Assembly (NCBI RefSeq): GCF_000378765.1
Contig: NZ_KB905343.1
Location: forward strand, 66,914 to 130,913
DNA length: 64,000 nucleotides
Direction: 5' to 3'
Source: Psychroflexus tropicus DSM 15496
GTDB lineage: Bacteria; Bacteroidota; Bacteroidia; Flavobacteriales; Flavobacteriaceae
Made by a program: the position numbers and the translations under genes. How positions within the stretch are numbered: the stretch's first letter is position 1; the number at the start of each line of letters is the position of its first letter. This document shows positions 44,986 to 53,664 of this stretch, piece after piece. The notes below the pieces were generated by a model. The model made no database searches, was not told where the DNA came from, and saw only the letters and a program-made list of their open reading frames with translations.

Positions 44986-45825
44986 CTAAACTAAATTAAA
45001 TCGACATGAGATATAAGATCGCGCTAGAAGACTGGCTTTTTGATAGTTAGGTACTCTAATTCTTCTATTTTTAATTTCAAGTGAAGGTGTATTTTTTAAT
45101 TTCTGTAATAATTTAGAATAATAGATATACGCCGTATAAACGCCAAGTTTAGCCTCAACAGGTAACTTAGCAATTCCTCTCAATCCAGCCTGAAAATCTG
45201 CATCTATCTCTGTAATTATTTTGTGTTTTGTTTCTTCATCTAAGCAATCTAAATTGGCATTTGGGAAATAAGACCTTTCCAAATCTTCACAATCAGCTTT
45301 AAGATCACGAAGAAAATTTACTTTTTGAAAAGCCGATCCTAATTTCATGGCATCATCCTTCAGAGCTTCGTAAGCTTCATGATCACCTTTAACAAATACC
45401 TTTAAGCACATAAGTCCCACAACATCTGCACTACCGTAAATATAGGCTTCATATTCTTCCTGGGTCAAATAATTAGATTTATGTAAATCTTTTTCCATAC
45501 TGTCCATGAAAGACTCATAGAGGTGGGATTCAATATTATATTTATGTACTGTTTCTTGAAAACTATTTAATATAGGATTGAGACTTATTTTTTGCTCAAT
45601 AGCCTCATACATTTGCTTTTGAAAATCCTTAAAAAGAATTTCTTTGTTATACCCATGAAATGTGTCTACGATTTCATCAGCAAAACGAACAAACCCATAA
45701 ATATTATAAATGTCTTGCCTTATGGAAGGGGCAAGTAGTTTTGTGGCTATCGAAAAAGAAGTACTGTAAGAGTTGGTAACCAACTTACTGCAATCTCTTG
45801 AAACCGTATCAAATAGTGATTTCAT
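44986..45825 (-). CDS. crtB: Phytoene synthase
   Basis: A 279-residue squalene/phytoene synthase. It has the two aspartate-rich motifs, FADEIVD and NFLRDLKADCEDLERSY, and YIYGSADVVGLMCLKVF. It condenses two geranylgeranyl diphosphates. The ATG at 45825 is preferred because homologues start MK.LFD; an upstream ATG at 45843 lies inside the end of crtI. Confidence 0.94.
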   Translation of the reverse strand: MKSLFDTVSRDCSKLVTNSYSTSFSIATKLLAPSIRQDIYNIYGFVRFADEIVDTFHGYNKEILFKDFQKQMYEAIEQKISLNPILNSFQETVHKYNIESHLYESFMDSMEKDLHKSNYLTQEEYEAYIYGSADVVGLMCLKVFVKGDHEAYEALKDDAMKLGSAFQKVNFLRDLKADCEDLERSYFPNANLDCLDEETKHKIITEIDADFQAGLRGIAKLPVEAKLGVYTAYIYYSKLLQKLKNTPSLEIKNRRIRVPNYQKASLLARSYISCRFNLV

Positions 45826-45829
45826 TGTC

Positions 45830-47287
45830 TTAGTTTTTCTCAATTAATTCAGATACCAATTTACCTGATATTAATGCTGGAGGAACTCCTGGTCCTGGAA
45901 CCGTGAGTTGCCCCGTAAAATATAAATTATCAACTTTCTTGCTTTTCAACTTAGGCCTTAAAAATGCCGTTTGCAATAAAGTATTTGCCATTCCGTAAGC
46001 ATTTCCTTTATATGAATTATAATCTTTGACAAAATCATTGACACAAAAGGACTTTTTAAATATAATATTTTTCTTCACGCTCTGACCAGTCAAAGCTTCA
46101 AACCTTGTCATTATTTTGTTAAAATATGTTTCTCTCAATTCTTCTGTATCCTCAATGCCTGGAGCAATAGGGATTAGAAAAAAACCATTTTCATGTCCTT
46201 CTGGTGCTGTTCCTGGGTCTGTTTTGGACGTGAAATTGGCATAAAACAAGGGTTCTTTGGGCCATTTAGGAGTGGTATAAATATCTTTTGCGTGAGTATT
46301 AAAATCTACATCAAAAAATAGATTGTGATGTTTTACATTCTCAAGCTTTTTATCAAATCCTACATAAAATAACAGGGAAGAGGGGGCGAAAACCTTTTTA
46401 TCCCAATAATTTTCTGAATATTGACGGTGTTTTTCATCCAGTAATGTCTCTGTATGATGGTAGTCTGCACCAGAAAGAACAACATCAAAATCTTTGGTTT
46501 CACCATTTATCTTTAATGCTTTGGTGGTCTTATCTTCCACGATAATTTTATCAATTGTAGAATTGGTATTGATCTTAACCCCAAGAGATTCTGCTAATTT
46601 TACCATTCCAGCAATGACCTCATGAAATCCGCCTTTAGGATGCCAGGTACCTAAACCAAAATCTGCATAGTTCATAAAGCTGTAAAAGGAAGGTGTTTCA
46701 CTTGGTTTTGCACCTAAGAATAAAACAGGAAATTTTAAAATTTGCTTTAACTTTTCGTTGTTGAAATCTTTTTCTACGTCTTTATCAACCGTACTAAAAA
46801 ATTCACCCAGTTTGGCTACTGTTTTGGGGGTGACCAATTCTAGCGGAGAGACCCCGGGTTTATAAACCAAATCTTTGATAGCGATGTCGTAATTTTTACG
46901 AGCATTATCTATAAATTTTTTAAGTTTTTTTGCCCCGTCCTTTTCCTCACGGTCGAAAATCTTGTAAATTTTATCTAGGCTATCACCAATCTCAATAGTC
47001 TCCCCATTTTCAAAAACGACCTGATAGCCCGGGTCTAATTTATCCAATTCATAATAGTCTGAGGGTTTCTTACCGAAATCAGCAAAAAAACGTTCAAAAA
47101 CATCTGGCATCCAGTACCAGGACGGACCCATGTCAAAAGTGAATCCACTTTCTTTAAAACGTCTGGCTCTTCCACCAAGACTATCATTTTTTTCAAAAAC
47201 TTCTACTGAATTGCCATTTTTGGCGAGGTAACAGGCTGCGGCTAAAGATGAAAAGCCGGAACCAATTACGGCAATCGATTTACTCAT
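45830..47287 (-). CDS. crtI: Phytoene desaturase
   Basis: A 485-residue CrtI-type desaturase with VIGSGFSSLAAACYLAKNG, GGRARRFKESGFTFDMGPSWYWMP and the C-terminal FTGQLTVPGPGVPPALISGK. It converts phytoene to lycopene. One base follows the merR gene and the crtB start is four bases after its stop, so the run is a single operon. Confidence 0.95.
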   Translation of the reverse strand: MSKSIAVIGSGFSSLAAACYLAKNGNSVEVFEKNDSLGGRARRFKESGFTFDMGPSWYWMPDVFERFFADFGKKPSDYYELDKLDPGYQVVFENGETIEIGDSLDKIYKIFDREEKDGAKKLKKFIDNARKNYDIAIKDLVYKPGVSPLELVTPKTVAKLGEFFSTVDKDVEKDFNNEKLKQILKFPVLFLGAKPSETPSFYSFMNYADFGLGTWHPKGGFHEVIAGMVKLAESLGVKINTNSTIDKIIVEDKTTKALKINGETKDFDVVLSGADYHHTETLLDEKHRQYSENYWDKKVFAPSSLLFYVGFDKKLENVKHHNLFFDVDFNTHAKDIYTTPKWPKEPLFYANFTSKTDPGTAPEGHENGFFLIPIAPGIEDTEELRETYFNKIMTRFEALTGQSVKKNIIFKKSFCVNDFVKDYNSYKGNAYGMANTLLQTAFLRPKLKSKKVDNLYFTGQLTVPGPGVPPALISGKLVSELIEKN

Positions 47288-47288
47288 G

Positions 47289-48188
47289 TTATAAATTTAA
47301 GGTCAATTCTGAAATATCTCTAAATGCTCTAATTCCTTCTGGAAGTTTGACATTATTGTCAATTAACTCGATGGATTTTCTACCAAGCAACCAGTATTCA
47401 CAAAGTCCGTCTGGACAAATATGTTCCTTGAAATCATTAAGATACTGTTCGATATTATCAGGTTTAACGGTCAAGTAACTAATAAATACTGTGTTGTCGT
47501 ATAAAGTGGAAAGATAGGTTAAATCTTGCATAGGCAAACTCTGTCCCAAGAAAATTACTTTATATCCATGAGAAAGTAATTCATAGTTTGCATAGTACAA
47601 TCCGATATCGTGTATCTCCTCATCCGGAAGAAAGAGTACAAAGACTTTATCTTGTTTGGAAGCTTGTACTTTCTGCAAGCTCTCAATATTGATGAACAAT
47701 TTCTGCTTAATCAGATTAGAAATAAATTGCTCGTGTGCAGGTGTTACGGTTCCTGCCTGCCATAGTGTACCTATTTCAATCATTAATGGTACAAAGACCT
47801 CTTGATAAATTTCTGAGAAGGTTTTGTTGATGAGAAGGTTTTCATAAGTCCTTAAAAACAAAGGTTGGTCAAAATTCATCATAGCCACCTTCATGGATTT
47901 TAAAGCTCTGTTGTAATTACTCTTACTGGTCGTAATACTTTGAACTAATTCAGAAATTTCTTCATCTTCCATTTTGGATATTCTAGAAATTTTGTATCCA
48001 TTTTCATTCAGAAAAGCAATATTCAAAATTTTCTGAAGTCCGGTCACTCCATAATTTCTAATATTGGTTTCTGTGCGTTGAGGTTCCAAAACGCCGTATC
48101 GTTTTTCCCACATACGTATAGTATGCGCTTTAATACCGCTCAACGATTCTAAATCTTTAATACTGAAATTTTGTTTAATATTTCCCAT
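47289..48188 (-). CDS. MerR-family regulator with cobalamin-binding domain (CarH/LitR-like)
   Basis: A 299-residue regulator: N-terminal MerR helix-turn-helix (FSIKDLESLSGIKAHTIRMWEKRY), a helical cap domain (about 95-170) and a B12-binding Rossmann domain with the ExHxxG cobalamin motif, His193 in EEIHDIG. In CarH the cap has W-x9-EH; here it is Trp143-x9-Glu153-Gln154, so the last histidine is missing, as is the histidine after the Trp (Gln144). It heads the carotenoid operon and probably represses it. Confidence 0.9.
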   Translation of the reverse strand: MGNIKQNFSIKDLESLSGIKAHTIRMWEKRYGVLEPQRTETNIRNYGVTGLQKILNIAFLNENGYKISRISKMEDEEISELVQSITTSKSNYNRALKSMKVAMMNFDQPLFLRTYENLLINKTFSEIYQEVFVPLMIEIGTLWQAGTVTPAHEQFISNLIKQKLFINIESLQKVQASKQDKVFVLFLPDEEIHDIGLYYANYELLSHGYKVIFLGQSLPMQDLTYLSTLYDNTVFISYLTVKPDNIEQYLNDFKEHICPDGLCEYWLLGRKSIELIDNNVKLPEGIRAFRDISELTLNL

Positions 48189-48207
48189 GATTATCTATAA
48201 CAATAGT

Positions 48208-48264
48208 CAAAAATATAGAATATATTCCTTCTTTGTTTAAAAAATCAAGTTAAAACTTAAACAA
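48208..48264 (-). promoter_or_regulatory. Candidate operator and -7 element of the merR-carotenoid operon
   Basis: On the minus strand, TATTTTTG at 48208-48215 fits the TAnnTTTG -7 element 20 bases before the merR ATG; no good TTG lies at the usual distance. Upstream, TTGTTTAA (48233-48240) and TTAAACAA (48257-48264) form an 8-bp inverted repeat with a 16-base gap, a plausible site for a dimeric MerR regulator. Confidence 0.5.
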
Positions 48265-48342
48265 TAAGAGAAATTTGTAAGAATGTGGGGTACTTCAACT
48301 CTAAATTTTTTTGGGAAATGTATAAACCTGGAGTAAAATAAA

Positions 48343-48378
48343 AAATCATGCTATCCTTTAAATTGGATAGCATGATTT
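48343..48378 (-). terminator. Terminator after map
   Basis: AAATCATGCTATCC and GGATAGCATGATTT make a perfect 14-bp stem with an eight-base loop. On the minus strand it is followed by TTTATTTTA. It ends transcription from map before it reaches the merR promoter region. Confidence 0.88.
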
Positions 48379-48429
48379 AATTAATTCATCAATAATTTAG
48401 ACGTTAATGTTGAGCCGGAAGCTAATTTA

Positions 48430-49248
48430 TCATAGACTCGAGAAATCAAACCGGTAAGGATCTTCTTCTGTAGATTGTATGCCAAGCGCTTCGTGAACAT
48501 AATCAAAAGTAGATAACAATCTTGGCTTTCCATCTATTAAGGCAACATCATGTTCGAAGTGAATACTAGGTTTACCATCAGAAGTTAGGATGGTCCACCC
48601 ATCTGGAAGTTGTTTGATACGCTTGGTTCCCATATTAATCATGGGTTCTATTGCGACGGTCATTCCATTTTTAAATTTTTTGCCTCTCCCTCTTTTGCCA
48701 TAGTTTGGCATCTGAGGATCCTCGTGCATGGTTTTACCCAATCCGTGCCCTACAAGTTCTCTAACTACACCATAACCATGCTGCTCTGTATGTTTTTGAA
48801 TGGCATATCCCACATCGCCCACACGGTTGCCTTCTTTAAATTGTGCAATACCTTTATAAAGTGATTCTTTAGTGATTCGAATTAGTTTTTTGACATCATC
48901 GCTTACTTCTCCAACCTCGAAGGTGTAGGCGTGGTCTCCGTAAAATTCATTCTTAATAGCCCCACAATCTATCGATACGATATCGCCTTCTTCCAGGGGC
49001 TTATTATTAGGAATACCATGTACAACCTGAGCGTTTGGACTTACGCAAAGCGTGTTAGGGAAGTCATACAAGCCCAAAAAACCAGGGATAGCACCATGAT
49101 CTCTTATAAATTCTTCAGCTAGCTGATCAAGCTGTAAAGTAGTTATACCAGGCTTGATTTCTCTGGCGACCATACCTAAGGTCTTAGATACGATTTGAGC
49201 ACTTTCGTGCATTAATTTTAGTTCGTCGTTCGTTTTGGTAACAATCAT
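48430..49248 (-). CDS. map: Methionine aminopeptidase type I
   Basis: A 272-residue enzyme that removes the N-terminal methionine. The five metal ligands are visible in VSIDCGA, YGDHAYTF, GHGLGKTMHEDP, AIEPMIN and FEHDVAL. It is slightly longer than the E. coli enzyme at the C-terminus (about 20 residues). It is not next to ribosomal or secY genes here; it starts eight bases after the HAD gene stop. Confidence 0.95.
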   Translation of the reverse strand: MIVTKTNDELKLMHESAQIVSKTLGMVAREIKPGITTLQLDQLAEEFIRDHGAIPGFLGLYDFPNTLCVSPNAQVVHGIPNNKPLEEGDIVSIDCGAIKNEFYGDHAYTFEVGEVSDDVKKLIRITKESLYKGIAQFKEGNRVGDVGYAIQKHTEQHGYGVVRELVGHGLGKTMHEDPQMPNYGKRGRGKKFKNGMTVAIEPMINMGTKRIKQLPDGWTILTSDGKPSIHFEHDVALIDGKPRLLSTFDYVHEALGIQSTEEDPYRFDFSSL

Positions 49249-49255
49249 TCAATTA

Positions 49256-49672
49256 TTATTTAAAAATAGAACTGAAAAAGCCTTTCTTTTTTGCTTTCAG
49301 CTTTGCTAGATTTTCGTCCTCTCCGATAAGTTCTCTGTAGATCTGTCCCCAGCCCAAAAAACCACCAATATTTCTATCATCAATAAAAATGTCGGCATTT
49401 ATTTTTCTGCTGATTTTGTCGGTATAAACTTCTTCAGGATAACTTTTATTGACTGCATAAAATTCAATACCGTTTTTTTGGCAATAATCTACAGCCTCCT
49501 GAAGTCTTTCTCCATCCCTGTAAGTCCATAGAATTAAAACGAAACCTTCTTTTTGAAGCTTTTTCAATGTTTCAAAGGCAAATAATTTAGGTTTGCCAAT
49601 ATCCGGATATTTATTATCTACAATAGTGCCGTCAAAATCTATGGCTAAAACAGGTTTTTTGGATGAAATCAT
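49256..49672 (-). CDS. HAD-superfamily hydrolase-like protein
   Basis: A 138-residue protein with the HAD motif I DFDGTIVD (nucleophile Asp12, acid Asp14), motif II LWTYRDG and motif IV DIFIDDRNIGGF. It is short and has no large cap domain, like the BT0820-type phosphatases of Bacteroidetes. The substrate is unknown. The C-terminus is lysine-rich (AKKKGFFSSIFK). Confidence 0.85.
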   Translation of the reverse strand: MISSKKPVLAIDFDGTIVDNKYPDIGKPKLFAFETLKKLQKEGFVLILWTYRDGERLQEAVDYCQKNGIEFYAVNKSYPEEVYTDKISRKINADIFIDDRNIGGFLGWGQIYRELIGEDENLAKLKAKKKGFFSSIFK

Positions 49673-49681
49673 AGCGATGTA

Positions 49682-50251
49682 TTAAAATTCGTAAACATGC
49701 TTGTAGTCTTTCCCTGAGACTATTTTGAGAAGATCTTCTTCCAAAGTTTGTTGTGGAAATTCCACGAAGCGATTCATTTCTTTTCCGTTAGCATTATATA
49801 CAATGATGGTGGGTACGTTGATGATATTTAATGCCTTTCTTTCTTCTTCAGAAATATTAGGAACCTTCTTATTCTCATCAACGCCTACAATCTTCAATTT
49901 ATCCTTATTGAACCCTGTTTTATCTAAGACTTTAATAAAAGCTGGAAATTCACGTTGACTATCTTCACACCAGGTGCCCATATATACAGTGATACTTATA
50001 TCTTTATTTTTGAATACGCTGGCTATTTCACTTGTGGTAGATGGTTTCGGATCGTAAGTATTGTACTGAGCTTCAAACCACTTCTTATTGATGCTAGACT
50101 TTAGCTCTTTAAGACTGAACTCGCCTAATATTAATTTATAGTCTTGCTGGCTGCTGTCGATATTAGAATTAAAGCTTGAGGAAGTAAACCCAGCAATTAC
50201 AGTTAGGGTAACGCCTATGGCTAGTAATACTAGAGAAATTCTTTTTTTCAT
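49682..50251 (-). CDS. Thioredoxin-fold protein with a single active-site cysteine
   Basis: A 189-residue protein with an N-terminal membrane or signal segment (SLVLLAIGVTLTVIAGF) and a thioredoxin fold. The active site reads GTWCEDSQREFP: Cys95 is present, but the second position of CxxC is Ser98. The cis-proline strand is NVPTIIVYN. A CxxS site cannot make the usual intramolecular disulfide, so it may act as an isomerase, as a mixed-disulfide trap or non-redox. Its start overlaps the gpmI stop (ATGA). Confidence 0.85.
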   Translation of the reverse strand: MKKRISLVLLAIGVTLTVIAGFTSSSFNSNIDSSQQDYKLILGEFSLKELKSSINKKWFEAQYNTYDPKPSTTSEIASVFKNKDISITVYMGTWCEDSQREFPAFIKVLDKTGFNKDKLKIVGVDENKKVPNISEEERKALNIINVPTIIVYNANGKEMNRFVEFPQQTLEEDLLKIVSGKDYKHVYEF

Positions 50252-51768
50252 GAAATAAGTGAGTTTTGAGTCATTAATTCTGGCTTGTCTATATCCATTA
50301 AATCTAAAATTGTTGGAGCAATATCTCCAAGGATTCCATCTTTTACAGACTTAATATCCTTATCAACTAATATAAAAGGTACAGGGTTTGTTGTGTGTGC
50401 AGTGTTAGGAGATCCATCTTCGTTAATCATGGTTTCACTGTTCCCATGATCTGCTATCACAATAACAGAGTAATCCTGCTTTTGAGCCTGAGCTACTACC
50501 TCTTTCAGGCATTCATCAACAGTTTCACAGGCTTTTACAGCGGCATCAAAATCGCCAGTATGGCCTACCATATCTGGATTAGCAAAATTGAGACAAATAA
50601 AATCAGCATCTTTTTCTGAAATTTCTCTTACTACCTTGTCCTTCAGTTCAAAAGCACTCATTTCTGGTTGAAGGTCATAGGTTGCTACCTTTGGAGAATT
50701 CACCATAATTCGTTTTTCATCTCTAAAGGGTTCTTCTCGACCTCCAGAAAAGAAAAACGTAACATGGGGGTACTTCTCAGTTTCTGCAGCTCTAATTTGT
50801 GATTTGCCAGTATACTCAAGTACCTCTCCTAGAGTTGCTCTAATATTATCCTTCTTGTAAATCACATTGATGTTTTTGAACGAATCATCATATTTCGTCA
50901 TCGTAACGTAGTAAAGTGGTAGCGCCTTCATGTCAAATTCAGGAAAGTCTTCCTGACTTAGCGCCTGCGTGAGTTGTCTTCCACGATCTGTCCTAAAATT
51001 GAAGAAAATGACGACATCACCTTCCTCTATTTTGGAAGCATTTTTCTTATCGGAAGCTACAGAAATTGATTTGATGAACTCATCTGTGACATTATCTGCG
51101 TAACTTTTATCCAGGGCTGCTAAGGGATTATCGGTATAGGTTTCTGCTTCCCCGTTGACTATAAGATGATAAGCTTTAGCAATTCTTTCCCAGCGCTTAT
51201 CACGATCCATAGCATAATACCTGCCAATAATACTTGCAAACTGAGTTTCAGTTTTATCAAGGTGAGGAAGTAAATCTTGAATGAATTTTTTTCCAGAATG
51301 CGGATCAACATCTCTGCCATCTGTAAAGGCATGGACATATTTCTTTTGTATGCCATAATCCTGAGCGGCTTTTGTTAGGCCTTTGAGGTGATTGATATGG
51401 GAGTGCACGCCTCCATCGCTCACAAGACCAAGAAAATGAACTGCTTTATCATTGTTTTTGGCATAATCGAAAGCTTGTTCAAGAGCAGGCTCATTTTTTA
51501 GGGTGTCTTTCTCAACTGCCATATTGATTTTGACAAGATCCTGATACACAATTCTTCCAGCACCAAGATTCATATGTCCAACTTCAGAATTACCCATTTG
51601 ACCTTCTGGTAAACCTACATTAAGTCCATCAGTTCTTAAAGTCGCGTGAGGATAGTCTTTATATAAGCTATCCATAAATGGAGTATTAGCTTGATCTACA
51701 GCAGAAACGTCTTTATAGGGCGAAATTCCCCAGCCATCTAAAATTGTTAATATGACTCGTTTTCCCAT
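50248..51768 (-). CDS. gpmI: 2,3-bisphosphoglycerate-independent phosphoglycerate mutase
   Basis: A 506-residue metalloenzyme of glycolysis. It has the alkaline-phosphatase-like metal motifs (TILDGWG, GNSEVGHMNLGAGR with the phosphoserine, ADHGNSETM and NTAHTTNPVPF) and the mutase-domain HAFTDGRDVDPHSG. Length and order are standard. Confidence 0.96.
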   Translation of the reverse strand: MGKRVILTILDGWGISPYKDVSAVDQANTPFMDSLYKDYPHATLRTDGLNVGLPEGQMGNSEVGHMNLGAGRIVYQDLVKINMAVEKDTLKNEPALEQAFDYAKNNDKAVHFLGLVSDGGVHSHINHLKGLTKAAQDYGIQKKYVHAFTDGRDVDPHSGKKFIQDLLPHLDKTETQFASIIGRYYAMDRDKRWERIAKAYHLIVNGEAETYTDNPLAALDKSYADNVTDEFIKSISVASDKKNASKIEEGDVVIFFNFRTDRGRQLTQALSQEDFPEFDMKALPLYYVTMTKYDDSFKNINVIYKKDNIRATLGEVLEYTGKSQIRAAETEKYPHVTFFFSGGREEPFRDEKRIMVNSPKVATYDLQPEMSAFELKDKVVREISEKDADFICLNFANPDMVGHTGDFDAAVKACETVDECLKEVVAQAQKQDYSVIVIADHGNSETMINEDGSPNTAHTTNPVPFILVDKDIKSVKDGILGDIAPTILDLMDIDKPELMTQNSLIS

Positions 51769-51820
51769 TTTACTAAATTTTAAGCTAAAATAAGAATTAT
51801 TGCTATACCCTTAACTGAGT

Positions 51821-52567
51821 TTAAGAAGGCATTAATGTTGGATTTATTCCTAAACTGTAGTTTTTGAAATAGGTCTCTATAAACTCATCGGACATATCAG
51901 ACTTTCCTGTAAACTCTAATTTTTTCCAGGCAAGTTTAAATTCATTTGAGACTTGTAAATTGAGATACTTGCGAGAAGTAGGGGCGTAGGAATAATGCCA
52001 GGGTTCATAATTAAAGCCGGATCTTTTTTCATCTGCAGTATAAACTAAATGAAATCCAAATTTCTTCGAATTTGCCTCCATCCACGATTTCAAAGGAGAA
52101 TATGGTCCAAGGCCTGTATAATTCTGTTCTAGTAAGAGGTCTCCTTCTGGAGCTTTTACGGCGGCATCGATGACATCTATATCTGTACCCCAATGGTGAC
52201 GAGAGGTTCCTGGAATTGAAGAGTAGGTGATAATATTTGAAATCGCTTCCTCAGAACTCATTTGTTTTGTCATCTGTTTGAATTTTCGTTCCCAAATTGA
52301 TTTTTGATGACTAAAGCTTCTGTACCCTGAAACGATTTGAATCTCCATCCCTTCTTTAGCGGCCTCAGATTTCATTTTTAAAAACGACCGGTAGGTTTGT
52401 TTTTCAATTAGAATAGAGTCGGAAATGAGGTGGGAAGCGCTCAAGCCTAGCAGATTCTTGATTTGCACTTGCTGTGTTGAACAGGCTTTAAAGAATTCAT
52501 TTTTTATTTCATATTGAATTCCAAGACTGGCTAAAAAAGTCAATTTAATGAATTGATTACGATGCAT
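51821..52567 (-). CDS. M15 family D-alanyl-D-alanine carboxypeptidase-like protein
   Basis: A 248-residue protein of the VanY/LAS family. Zinc-site elements are SRHHWGTDIDV and EPWHYSYAP, with the substrate-site QIVSGYRSFSHQ. The N-terminus is weakly hydrophobic with a cysteine at 29 (FKACS), so export or lipidation is possible but not certain. Likely role: peptidoglycan trimming. Confidence 0.87.
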   Translation of the reverse strand: MHRNQFIKLTFLASLGIQYEIKNEFFKACSTQQVQIKNLLGLSASHLISDSILIEKQTYRSFLKMKSEAAKEGMEIQIVSGYRSFSHQKSIWERKFKQMTKQMSSEEAISNIITYSSIPGTSRHHWGTDIDVIDAAVKAPEGDLLLEQNYTGLGPYSPLKSWMEANSKKFGFHLVYTADEKRSGFNYEPWHYSYAPTSRKYLNLQVSNEFKLAWKKLEFTGKSDMSDEFIETYFKNYSLGINPTLMPS

Positions 52568-52569
52568 GC

Positions 52570-53013
52570 TTAAGTCAAGGTTTTAGACATTACTACATGA
52601 GGTCCAACATCTTTGATAAGAAATTCTTCAGAAGAAACAGTAAAATCTAAGTTCTTATAAAAACTTACAGCAGAGGTTCTGGCATTACACCAAAGGGATG
52701 TAATCCCAGATTTTTTGAGTTCAGCTTCAGAGAAAGCAACCAAAGCTTTTCCAATTCCTTTCCCCTGATGCTCAGGATGAACGGCCATACCTCTAAGCTG
52801 GTATTGGCTTTTGTTCTCTATTTTTTCGGTTTTGTTGTTGAAAAGGCTTAAAATTCCAATACATCTTGAAGAAAGAAAAGCACCAATATGTTTGGTGCTT
52901 TCTAGGTGATCTCCATTCCAAATACAAGAATCTATCGACTTTCCTTGTCTTAACACAAGCTGCCTAAGAGGCTTGGTTTCTTCTGGAGAGATGTATTTAA
53001 ATTCAATGGACAT
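52570..53013 (-). CDS. GNAT family N-acetyltransferase
   Basis: A 147-residue GNAT enzyme. The acetyl-CoA pyrophosphate loop follows the strand RGMAVHPEHQGKGIGKAL, and SLWCNARTSAVSFYKNLDF is the usual C-terminal part. The substrate is unknown. It lies two bases from each neighbour (clpP and the M15 gene), in one minus-strand run. Confidence 0.9.
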   Translation of the reverse strand: MSIEFKYISPEETKPLRQLVLRQGKSIDSCIWNGDHLESTKHIGAFLSSRCIGILSLFNNKTEKIENKSQYQLRGMAVHPEHQGKGIGKALVAFSEAELKKSGITSLWCNARTSAVSFYKNLDFTVSSEEFLIKDVGPHVVMSKTLT

Positions 53014-53015
53014 TG

Positions 53016-53564
53016 TTAAGATAAAATGCCGTCAACAATTCCATAGTCCAAAGATTCCTGTGCGTTCATCCAATAATCACGCTTAAAATCTTTCATGACT
53101 TTCTCGAAATCCTGACCGCAGTTATCTGCTAAAATCTGTGCACTCAACTCTTTGATTTTTAAAATTTCCTGTGCCTGGATTTCAATATTAGAAGCTTGGC
53201 CCTGAGCACCACCCATAGGCTGGTGAATCATAATCTTAGCATGAGGCTGGATAAAGCGTTTACCTTTTTCGCCTCCAGACATAAGAATAGATCCCATTGA
53301 AGCTGCTAAACCACTACATATAGTTGATACTGGGCTTTTAAGAGATTTCATGGTATCATATATCGCAAAACCATCGGTAACGTATCCGCCAGGACTGTTG
53401 ATGTAAAATTGTATTTCATCATCACTTTCCATGTCCAGGTACATTAATCTATCTATAATATGTTTTGCGCTCTTGCCATCTACCTGGCCATTAAGAAATA
53501 CTTTTCGTTGTTCTAAAAATTTTCTATCGATCAGATCTTGAACTTTTCCTGATTTATCGCTCAT
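53016..53564 (-). CDS. clpP: Short ATP-dependent Clp protease proteolytic subunit
   Basis: A 182-residue serine peptidase with a complete triad: Ser89 in GLAASMG, His114 in MIHQPMGG and Asp163 in KRDYWM. It is shorter than the usual 195-220 residues because the N-terminal axial-pore region is trimmed. No clpX or tig gene is adjacent, as they often are for the main ClpP, so this could be a second paralogue. The start follows homologues poorly, but no upstream ATG exists in frame. Confidence 0.88.
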   Translation of the reverse strand: MSDKSGKVQDLIDRKFLEQRKVFLNGQVDGKSAKHIIDRLMYLDMESDDEIQFYINSPGGYVTDGFAIYDTMKSLKSPVSTICSGLAASMGSILMSGGEKGKRFIQPHAKIMIHQPMGGAQGQASNIEIQAQEILKIKELSAQILADNCGQDFEKVMKDFKRDYWMNAQESLDYGIVDGILS

Positions 53565-53664
53565 AATTATTTTTTTTGAAGCGTAAAATTAAAATTATAT
53601 TTACAAAGAAAACCCTTAATTTTAAGAGTATTAACTTAAGCCTAAAATTAAGAGCAATTGTTGA

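Noticed and set aside
47289-48429. Cobalamin riboswitch in front of the carotenoid operon
   Set aside because: The 240-bp gap between merR and map has no B12-box-like sequence; B12 sensing, if any, is through the protein.
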